In this document: piece by piece, positions 56,051 to 62,870 of the stretch
Layout: every line of letters starts with the position of its first letter
Numbering within the stretch: the stretch's first letter is position 1
Source of the DNA: an uncultured Cyclobacteriaceae bacterium
GTDB taxonomy: Bacteria > Bacteroidota > Bacteroidia > Cytophagales > Cyclobacteriaceae
Direction: 5' to 3'
Length of the DNA stretch: 62,870 bases
Assembly: GCA_947492745.1 (NCBI GenBank)
Contig: CANLOE010000030.1
Location: 1-62,870 of the forward strand
Made by a program: the position numbers and the translations under genes
The notes under the pieces: generated by a model
Database searches by the model: none
Told to the model about the DNA's origin: nothing
What the model saw: the letters and a program-made list of their open reading frames with translations, nothing else

Positions 56051-57027
56051 AGTAAGGTTGTTTGGTTTTCATTAAAAAAAAATATTGAAAAATAAGGTGA
56101 TAACAATGCACTTTCACAAAGTGAGCTTTTGGCATGGTCTGGTTCATCGATTTTTATGTACTCGAAAAGCAAATCCTTTGTGATGTTGACAGTAAGAGAC
56201 ACGCGAAGACCGATAAAGAGCGGAAAAAATAGCTCTTGTTTCTTACCGCTTCCCTTACAACTATTAGGTTATCTATTTGAGGATATTCTTTTTTTTACAA
56301 TTCAATAAATGGAAATTAAGGTGGTTTTCAAGAATAGGATTTGATTCATTCCATTGACATAAGTCAAAATTATTTATTATGAGTTTATTGCTTAGTTATA
56401 TTTTCAGTCTTTAAAAAATCAACACCTTGTGTCATTGCTGAAATAATCAATATGATGCTTATAAAATTGAACTTTACTAATAATTAGAAGCTAATTTATG
56501 TATTTTGAGTGCAATATCAAAACCTAATATTCGAGTATACAATTTGATTATTCTTAGTATATTACTTGTAATCTGATTTTTGAGTAATATTTTTATTTAT
56601 TATTTTATATTTTTACATTGATAATTTATTTTTAGTATGGATTGAGTTGATGAGGTTTTTTTTGAATTATTCTTTGTTTTTAATATTGTTGTAATCAACG
56701 GTTTGCGCTTGGTGTGTTGAGATAAGGGGAGGTTTTTGACGTTGACCTTGGGTGTTCTACTTTGTGTTAAGGAGTAGTTGCCCCAGAGACATCACGGCCC
56801 CTTGTCCAGAAGAATAAACCCCTTTGTTATTTTAACGATTATAATATCTACTAAAGTAAATAATAGTCGAGGGGTAGGCTCAAAAGTGAAGACTTCATTG
56901 AAAAAGTATTTCGTAAATTGGTTATCGCTTATTTTAAAGGATGACATATAGGGAAAACGGATGATAGAAGTACAATTCTATCAGTGCACCATTAACCTTT
57001 GCTGTTCTTTGCACTACCTTTATACAC
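56051..57027. other. Gene-free A+T-rich region
   Basis: About 1 kb without an ORF; the core (56330-56690) is very A+T rich. A short shared string (TGTAATCTGAT at 56566-56576 and 53222-53232) occurs far upstream of both paralogs, so the duplication may have included upstream DNA. No other feature seen. Confidence 0.5.
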
Positions 57028-57918
57028 ATGGAAAACCAAGAAAACGAAACGAAGCAAATCCTGACTTCGGTTAAAATATTGGTACCTTTTGATGATGACC
57101 AAAGGTCTTTATCAGCTTTGGACTATGCCGCGATGCTGGCATTGGTCATGAAAGGAGATATTATGGTAATGCATGTAGCTGATGCGCAGGACTATACGGA
57201 TTCCGTCCAAGCGAAGGATTTTTCTACTACGCTGGTCCGTGACAAACTGCGTCCCAAATTAGCTCTTATACAAAAACGGTATCCCTCTATCAGAAAAATC
57301 GATTTGAGAATAGTAGGCAGCAAGGCTCAACTTCACGAGCATATTATCACTTTTGCTAAAGAAAATAGAATCAATATGATTGTGATGCGTCATCATAAGC
57401 TACCCGATATCAGTGATTTTGAGCTGCATTTTCTCAATACTACGGCTTATAATGTGGTTTTGAATGCACCTTGTCCCGTATTTACATTTGCCAATACAGT
57501 CCCAAAATCAGTGATGAAGAATATCCTTCTGCCATTGGACCTTAGCGACGGCAGTCTTTATAAAATACCTCAGGCCGTACTGTTGGCTCGGCACTTTTCC
57601 GCTACGCTTCACCTACTATCGGCCACTGAAGACAAGGGAAAAGAGGTAGCACTTCGTGAGCAATTGGATACCACTGCCGATGAGCTTTCTGCAAAAGGGC
57701 TTCGGGTCAAGAGCAGTGGTGTTCATAAGGGAACATTACTGTCAGCTATAGAGCGGTACACCCAAGTTCAGGAAATGGACCTGATTGTCATCATGAGTTT
57801 TCCGGGGTTTCGTTGGTCCGATCTCTGGGTTTCTCCAAAAGCCAAACAATTGATCTCTAGGTCCAAGACTCCTATGCTCAGCATACGTGCAGAAGAAACT
57901 ATCGAAGTGGACCTCTAA
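57028..57918 (+). CDS. Universal stress protein, tandem domains
   Basis: 296 residues made of two Usp domains (about 12-150 and 165-290). The first begins KILVPFDDDQRSLSALDYAA and ends NVVLNAPCPVFTF; the second begins NILLPLDLSDGSLYKIPQAV and ends LISRSKTPMLSIR. The nucleotide-binding G2xG9G(S/T) signature is not clearly kept in either half, so ATP binding is uncertain. 51 bp upstream of a Kef-type antiporter; Usp proteins often accompany ion transporters and respond to stress. Confidence 0.8.
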   Translation: MENQENETKQILTSVKILVPFDDDQRSLSALDYAAMLALVMKGDIMVMHVADAQDYTDSVQAKDFSTTLVRDKLRPKLALIQKRYPSIRKIDLRIVGSKAQLHEHIITFAKENRINMIVMRHHKLPDISDFELHFLNTTAYNVVLNAPCPVFTFANTVPKSVMKNILLPLDLSDGSLYKIPQAVLLARHFSATLHLLSATEDKGKEVALREQLDTTADELSAKGLRVKSSGVHKGTLLSAIERYTQVQEMDLIVIMSFPGFRWSDLWVSPKAKQLISRSKTPMLSIRAEETIEVDL

Positions 57919-57969
57919 TAATCAATGGTCCGCAGCTTAATTATTGTTCAAAGTTAATCATAGATAAAT

Positions 57970-59157
57970 ATGGTACTGGCCGTCATCGAAAGTAACCCTA
58001 TCCTGACACAATTTGTATTGGTGGCGTTTTTAGCTCTCTTACTAGGTTTTTTGCTGAAACTGCTCAAACAACCGAATATCATTGCCTATATCATCACAGG
58101 AGTACTGGCGGGTCAGTACGGGCTTGGCATATTTTCAGATACACAACTGATCATGGACTTTGGTTCTATAGGACTGATACTGCTATTGTTTTTTTTGGGC
58201 ATGGAGGTTCAGGTCAGCCAGTTGGTTTCCAACTGGAAGATATCGGTGCTGGGAACACTGGCTCAGATCATGATCAGCATTGGAGTTGTGTGGGTCTTGG
58301 GTGCCTTCTTCTCATGGAATATGGTGAGGATTGTCACCTTGGGCTTTGTCATCAGTCTGAGCAGCACAGCGGTAGTCATTAAACTTCTGGAGCAGCGACA
58401 AGAACTTAACACCACTACAGGTCAGAATGTACTGGCCATCTTATTGGCGCAAGATATCTTTATTGTTCCTATGATGATTTCCCTGAGTTACATGCAAGGT
58501 ACTCCACCTTCGGTATTCGAGTCTTTGAAACAGTTGGTCGGCGGTATCCTGATCATTGGATTAGTGTATTTTGCCTTGCGCAAGAAAAATATCCGTTTGC
58601 CCTTCTCTCATTTGCTGATGGAAGACCATGAAATGCAGGTGTTTTTTGCTTTTGCACTATGTTTTGGACTGGCTACCCTGACGGGACTCTTCGGAATATC
58701 GAGTGCATTGGGTGCCTTTGCAGCGGGTATTATCGTTTCCGCCACAGGTGGCGCAGGTTGGTTCCATCACAGTCTCAATTCTTTGCGTGTGGTGTTTGTG
58801 GGACTTTTCTTCATCTCTGTCGGTATGCTCATCGATTTGAGTTTTTTCAGTACGCATCTTCTGGAGATAGGCCTGTTGGTAGTTGCTGTCTTTATCACCA
58901 ATACTGTTATCAATGCCTCTATATTCCGACTTTTTGGGGGACATATCCGAGAAAGCATCTATGCCGGTGCTATGCTTTCCCAGATAGGAGAGTTCAGTTT
59001 TGTTATCGGTGCGACCGCATTTCACAGTGGGGTTATCACGGATTATGCCTATAAGATGATTGTCGCCGTGATATCAGTGTCTCTGCTGCTCAGTCCACTT
59101 TGGATAAAACTGGCGGAAAAGACAAGAAGACAGGCCCCTTCTGTTTTAAAACATTGA
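57970..59157 (+). CDS. Monovalent cation:proton antiporter, CPA2/KefB type
   Basis: 395 residues with about 12 membrane helices: QPNIIAYIITGVLAGQYGLG, LGFVISLSSTAVVIKLLEQR, LAQDIFIVPMMISL with the conserved Asp of the transport site, FGISSALGAFAAGIIVSATG, LFFISVGMLIDL, AMLSQIGEFSFVIG. The C-terminal RCK/TrkA-N domain of KefB/KefC is absent; the protein ends after the membrane part, as in short CPA2 members. Likely K+ or Na+/H+ exchange in pH or osmotic stress, in one operon with the Usp gene. Confidence 0.85.
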   Translation: MVLAVIESNPILTQFVLVAFLALLLGFLLKLLKQPNIIAYIITGVLAGQYGLGIFSDTQLIMDFGSIGLILLLFFLGMEVQVSQLVSNWKISVLGTLAQIMISIGVVWVLGAFFSWNMVRIVTLGFVISLSSTAVVIKLLEQRQELNTTTGQNVLAILLAQDIFIVPMMISLSYMQGTPPSVFESLKQLVGGILIIGLVYFALRKKNIRLPFSHLLMEDHEMQVFFAFALCFGLATLTGLFGISSALGAFAAGIIVSATGGAGWFHHSLNSLRVVFVGLFFISVGMLIDLSFFSTHLLEIGLLVVAVFITNTVINASIFRLFGGHIRESIYAGAMLSQIGEFSFVIGATAFHSGVITDYAYKMIVAVISVSLLLSPLWIKLAEKTRRQAPSVLKH

Positions 59158-59201
59158 TTTTAAAAGGTTCATTGGGCTTTCCACAATGATTGTCCCTATT
59201 G

Positions 59202-59357
59202 TAGAGATTATATTAGTTGAAATTTGTCATCATTTATTCTGAGTGTAGAATCGACAAATACAATAGTGCTATCCGAGGAGATTTCAATGGAATTATCCGC
59301 CAATAGAAACGCATGATCCGGGATAAAAAAATAAAAGATACATTTTAAAACAGTCTT
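59202..59357 (+). repeat. Decayed D-family element
   Basis: TTGTCATCATTTATTCTGAG, ATCCGAGGAGATTTCAATGG and AAAGATACATTTTAAAACAG resemble the D copy at 50371. Partial, between the antiporter and the protease gene; nothing else in 59158-59547. Confidence 0.55.
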
Positions 59358-59547
59358 CTGGTATTGATGTGAATTGTTGTTGGAAATCTAATAAGGTTCC
59401 ATAGATTGCGAAGACCTTAGGAATGTTGCTTTCCTATACAGTATGCGTATGGAGCCGGAAAAGAAGCACCGGATTCGAGTAAAAATAGAACGATGACTGC
59501 TCTTGTTCTATAGGAGATAACAGTTGTTGAAAAATCACAAATTGCCT

Positions 59548-59991
59548 ATGTCAAGTAAACTATGCTTAGGGAGAAACGACAAAATCGATCTTCCTCAAAT
59601 GAAACTAACCGATATAGCTGCCAAAGTAGATACCGGGGCCTATACCAGTGCGCTCCATTGTCATCATATCAGTACGGTCAAAAAAGAAGGAAAGGAACTC
59701 CTGATCTTTAAGTTATTGGACCCTGCCCATAACGAGTACAATGGTAAAGAATATGTCTTCGAGAATTACCGACAAAAAAAGATAAAGAACTCCTTCGGTC
59801 ATGTAGAGTGGAGGTATATCATCACGACGAAGGCTACCCTATTCGACACTTCCTTTGATATCGAATTTTCGCTGACCGATAGGGAATCCATGAAGTTCCC
59901 AATCCTATTGGGGCGAAAATTCCTAAGAGGCCGCTTTATTATAGACGTAACCCAGAAAAATCTATCCCACAAAAAGAAAAAAAGAAAATGA
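59548..59991 (+). CDS. Retropepsin-like zinc-protease family protein (RimB-like)
   Basis: 147 residues from [14 protein letters not shown], preferred over an in-frame TTG at 59524. Family features (ATP-dependent zinc protease, PF05618-type): [16 protein letters not shown] with the retropepsin-like Asp-Thr-Gly, [14 protein letters not shown], and [20 protein letters not shown]. In Pseudomonas a protein of this kind (RimB) cleaves glutamate tails added by RimK. The stop overlaps the start of the RimK-like gene (ATGA). Confidence 0.8.
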   Translation: MSSKLCLGRNDKIDLPQMKLTDIAAKVDTGAYTSALHCHHISTVKKEGKELLIFKLLDPAHNEYNGKEYVFENYRQKKIKNSFGHVEWRYIITTKATLFDTSFDIEFSLTDRESMKFPILLGRKFLRGRFIIDVTQKNLSHKKKKRK

Positions 59992-60899
59992 AAATAGCTG
60001 TACTCTCCCGCAATCCAAAACTGTACTCTACCCGTCGTCTGTTAGAGGCTATCGAAGCCAAAGGTCATACCGGTGTAGTAATAGACCATTTGAAGTGTGA
60101 TATCATCATGGATGAAAAAGGCCCCAGTATATACTACCAAGGCAGCATGCTCGAAGATGTAAATGCCATAATCCCCAGAATAGGTGCTTCGGTCACTTTT
60201 TATGGTACGGCAGTAGTACGACAGTTCGAGATGATGAAGGTGTTTAGTGCCGTGGATTCCTTGGCCATCACCCGCTCTCGTGACAAATTGAGAAGCTTAC
60301 AGATATTCTCCAGAGCCGGAGTGGGTATGCCCAAGACGGCCTTTACCAATTTCTCCAAAGAAGAGAACAAGGTCATAAAACATATCGGTAATGCTCCCGT
60401 AGTTATCAAATTACTGGAAGGTACCCAAGGTTTGGGAGTAATCCTTGCCGATACGAATAAAGCGGCTTTGTCCGTTGTGGAAGCTTTTGAAAGCTTGAAG
60501 ACGAGAATCATCTTACAGGAGTTTATCGAAGAGGCGGGCGGAGCTGACATCCGTGTGTTTATCGTCGATGGAGAGATTGTCGGCTCCATGAAGCGGCAGG
60601 GAAAGGAAGGTGAGTTTCGCTCTAACTTGCATCGGGGCGGTTCGGCTTCTGTCTTTAAATTGTCGCGGCTAGAGAAGTCAACGGCACTCAAGGCCGCCAA
60701 AGCTATGGGACTGGCCATCGCCGGTGTGGATATGATTCAGTCCAAAAGAGGACCTTTGGTACTTGAAGTCAACTCTTCTCCCGGGCTGGAAGGTATCGAA
60801 AAGGCCACGGGTGTGGATGTCGCGGGTAAGGTAATCGACTATGTTGTGGAGGCAGCAGCAGGAAAGAAGAGAATGCCCAAAGACAAGGTAAACGCATGA
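59988..60899 (+). CDS. rimK: RimK-type ATP-grasp ligase
   Basis: 303 residues. ATP-grasp enzyme: N-terminal domain ([41 protein letters not shown]), [38 protein letters not shown] (ATP loop), [20 protein letters not shown], and the metal-binding [18 protein letters not shown]. Same length and motifs as RimK, which adds glutamate to ribosomal protein S6. The order protease-ligase-deacylase with ATGA overlaps on both sides means translational coupling. The substrate here may be S6 or another protein. Confidence 0.9.
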   Translation: MKIAVLSRNPKLYSTRRLLEAIEAKGHTGVVIDHLKCDIIMDEKGPSIYYQGSMLEDVNAIIPRIGASVTFYGTAVVRQFEMMKVFSAVDSLAITRSRDKLRSLQIFSRAGVGMPKTAFTNFSKEENKVIKHIGNAPVVIKLLEGTQGLGVILADTNKAALSVVEAFESLKTRIILQEFIEEAGGADIRVFIVDGEIVGSMKRQGKEGEFRSNLHRGGSASVFKLSRLEKSTALKAAKAMGLAIAGVDMIQSKRGPLVLEVNSSPGLEGIEKATGVDVAGKVIDYVVEAAAGKKRMPKDKVNA

Positions 60900-61867
60900 G
60901 TAAAGAAGAAGTCCCTCTTTTTATTGCCGATGTGCCGATATACAAAGGAGAGGAAAAAAGAATCAATGCACACATCGCCCGATTGCCATCGCATACTCCC
61001 ATAGAGATACCCATACTGGTATACCGAGCAAAGGAGGAGGGACCTACCCTATTGCTCATGGGTGGTCTGCATGGCGATGAAATCAATGGTATGGAGATTG
61101 TCCGGCAGCTGATGGATAAGGGGCATCATCGCGTACAAAGAGGAACCGTCATTTGCATACCGATACTCAATGTTTTCGGCTTTATCAATTTTTCCAGGGA
61201 AGTCCCCGACGGGAAAGATGTCAACCGTTCTTTCCCGGGTAATAAGAACGGTTCACTGGCCAGTAGAGTAGCCTATTACCTCATGAAGGAAATCATTCCC
61301 AAAATCGATTATGGGATTGATTTTCATACGGGCGGGGCAGCGAGAGCTAATTACCCACAGATAAGGGCAGTGCTAAAGCATACGGTCAATAGGGATTTGG
61401 CCAAGGCTTTTGCCCCGCCACTGATCATCAATGCACCTCTCAGGGCCAAATCACTGCGCCAAGCAGCCTTTAAGTTGGGTAAACCCATTATCGTGTACGA
61501 AGGTGGAGAATCTTTGCGATTTGATGAAAATGCGATTCACATGGGGGCGGAGGGAGCCTTGCGGGTCATGCACTTTCTGGGCATGATAGATACCGCCCCT
61601 CTCAACACCTCACCTACCGAAGTACTGCAACATACCTCATGGGTACGGGCCCGATTTGCAGGTCTGTTCCGCGCCGTGGTGGACTGCGGGGATACGGTAG
61701 CCAAAAATCAGCTATTGGGAACCATTACCAATCCTTTTGGCGAATTTACTGCGCACGTAAAGGCCTCCCAGGGAGGAATCATTATAGGAATAAATCACCT
61801 TCCCGTGGTCCATCAGGGAGATGCCATTGTGCATATCGGCTTGTTGGAGCAGTACCGCGAACCATAA
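60896..61867 (+). CDS. AstE/aspartoacylase-type M14 deacylase
   Basis: 323 residues. Zinc ligands [18 protein letters not shown] (HxxE) and GIDFHTGG with a later His; the core [22 protein letters not shown] and [16 protein letters not shown] fits the succinylglutamate desuccinylase/aspartoacylase family. Such genes often follow rimK in Bacteroidota and Proteobacteria; the acyl-amino acid it cleaves is unknown. ATGA overlap with rimK. It ends the operon; a hairpin follows at 61924. Confidence 0.85.
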   Translation: MSKEEVPLFIADVPIYKGEEKRINAHIARLPSHTPIEIPILVYRAKEEGPTLLLMGGLHGDEINGMEIVRQLMDKGHHRVQRGTVICIPILNVFGFINFSREVPDGKDVNRSFPGNKNGSLASRVAYYLMKEIIPKIDYGIDFHTGGAARANYPQIRAVLKHTVNRDLAKAFAPPLIINAPLRAKSLRQAAFKLGKPIIVYEGGESLRFDENAIHMGAEGALRVMHFLGMIDTAPLNTSPTEVLQHTSWVRARFAGLFRAVVDCGDTVAKNQLLGTITNPFGEFTAHVKASQGGIIIGINHLPVVHQGDAIVHIGLLEQYREP

Positions 61868-61923
61868 GTAGATGAACAGGGACATACAGCATAGGTCCGT
61901 GTAGGAACAGTGCCGAAAAAACA

Positions 61924-61955
61924 GCAGGGTCATGGACAATAATCCATGACCCTGC
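61924..61955. terminator. Bidirectional terminator
   Basis: 13-bp arms GCAGGGTCATGGA / TCCATGACCCTGC with a 6-nt loop and an A run at the left (T run for the minus-strand heat-shock transcript). Confidence 0.8.
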
Positions 61956-62121
61956 CTACCATTATGAATATCCTGATAAGGGGTGGTTCCCTACATTCGT
62001 ATAACTTTACCGATAACAATCACAAAAACAGGTGTTCGGAAAGAGCGGTCAGCTATCGGTTATTTGGTTGATATTCCGCTCGTTTTTCTTTTGCTAGGGC
62101 ATACCATTGCCGCTTTTCCCA

Positions 62122-62566
62122 TTAGGATATTGAAATCCTTCTGATAGGTTTTTTCTTGGCTTCCTCTTTTTTGGGTATGGTCAGCGATAGGATACCTTCT
62201 TGGTACTTGGCCTCGATTTTTTCATGTTCCACTGTATTGGGCAGGTGAAAAGTACGCTTGAAGGACTGGTAATTGAATTCCCTTCGCGAGTACTGCTGTT
62301 CTTTTTCTTCTTCGGCATTGGGAAAATTTCGGGAAGTTTCATAACCTATGGTGAGTATATCATTGTCCAAGGAAATATGAAAGTCCTCTTTGTTCATACC
62401 GGGTGCAGCTACTTCGACCGAAAAGTCATCATCACTCTCTCTAATGTTTACTTTGGGCAAGGTCAGTTGCTCGCTGGAAAGACGTGGCCACCCAAAGAAA
62501 TCCTTGGTATCGAAGTCATCGAAAAAGGAAAGGAGAGAAACTGTTTCTTCTTACTAATGTGCTCAT
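62122..62566 (-). pseudogene. Small heat-shock protein (Hsp20) with an apparent frameshift
   Basis: The alpha-crystallin domain is complete from 62460 down (NIRESDDDFSVEVAAPGM to the C-terminal IPKKEEAKKKPIRRISIS), but that frame has only a weak TTG start and lacks the N-terminal arm. The arm is encoded in another frame: MSTLVRRNSFSPFLF from ATG 62566, then one extra base near 62522-62526 (a run of five A on the plus strand) and DDFDTKDFFGWPRLSSEQLT in the second frame. Family members start just so. Either a real inactivating or programmed shift, or a sequencing error in the run. Confidence 0.75.
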
Positions 62567-62797
62567 TTTCTTCAAATTTTAATAGTTAAACAATCTAACA
62601 GATACCTCGTCAAACCATGAAACCCTGCTCAACGAGAGTATCAAAATCTAAATGAATAAACCTAGTATGCTTTTTCTTTGGTTTTACGAATACAATCTGC
62701 AACGAACATGCCAAAATTTTCTTTCCATCGCTGAGCGAATAATATTTGTGATTGTTCCAAAGAACAGATTTTGGCCATGACACTCCAATTAGCCTTT

Positions 62798-62870
62798 GGA
62801 ATTGCAATAAAAAACTGGACAATAAGTTAAGCACATTTTGAATAATTGATTTTACTAAACTCTTCTGGAG
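62798..62870 (-). repeat. Window-end inverted repeat, right copy
   Basis: Exact reverse complement of 4-76 over 73 bp. Begins GGAATTGCAATAAAAAACTGG, likely the terminus of a mobile element continuing beyond the window. Nothing else is supported in 62567-62797. Confidence 0.85.

Noticed and set aside
62610-62834. 74-codon minus-strand ORF at the right end as a transposase fragment
   Set aside because: It starts inside the terminal repeat and runs out of it into unrelated sequence, so it is a chimera across a junction, with no recognisable motif.

Overview
The window looks like a chromosomal contig of a free-living Bacteroidota, perhaps Saprospiria or Cytophagia (the class is a guess). Support comes from proteins ending in gliding/T9SS sorting domains of both type B (17113-20403, 32891-34858) and type A (50866-52434, 54878-56050), many short lipoproteins, PorT-like and OmpA/TPR envelope proteins, a Bacteroides-type NUDIX sugar regulator and a FeS-BCP-type photolyase relative. 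I see no rRNA, tRNA, CRISPR array or phage module. The two ends carry the same 73 bp in inverted orientation (4-76 and 62798-62870), so the contig probably stops in two copies of one mobile element.

Layout. 1-10.2 kb: a lone AAA+ ATPase, an FAD oxidoreductase, and small genes (STAS-like, secreted, DUF697, YfiR) in long repeat-filled spacers. 10.7-15.2 kb: a tesA/ybbA/ybbP-type locus. 15.2-26 kb: a beta-barrel protein, a giant T9SS protein, a degenerate aldehyde dehydrogenase, a DUF1624 membrane acyltransferase, an IS4 remnant and a truncated gene. 26.2-41.5 kb: mostly housekeeping and envelope genes (photolyase-like, pdhB, TPR/OmpA lipoprotein, glycosyltransferase, ybaB, CHU_C protein, hisS, HhH protein, phosphoesterase, redoxin, OmpA). 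40.9-46.4 kb: xylose catabolism (xylA, xylB, sugar/H+ symporter) with a NUDIX/winged-helix regulator. 46.7-50.4 kb: IS3 remnant, lipoprotein, DbpA-like helicase, rluE. 50.9-56 kb: two paralogous secreted proteins of unknown function, one with a ricin-type lectin domain, separated by a PepSY-like lipoprotein. 57-62.6 kb: universal stress protein, Kef-type antiporter, then an overlapping operon of retropepsin-like protease, RimK-type ATP-grasp ligase and AstE-type deacylase, and a small heat-shock gene with an apparent frameshift.

The most striking feature is between the genes. At least four families of short ORF-less elements (about 165-260 bp, called A, B, C and D here) with terminal inverted repeats fill most spacers, about 30 copies or fragments in 63 kb. 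They nest: A lies inside C, B inside D, and an IS4 remnant inside B. A and D are flanked by duplicated TTA/TAA. One A insertion has an almost perfect empty-site counterpart in another C copy of this window. D ends supply the stop codons of rluE and xylB, and a C copy starts at the stop codon of the DUF1624 gene. They behave like MITEs, and gene ends appear to be used as landing sites.
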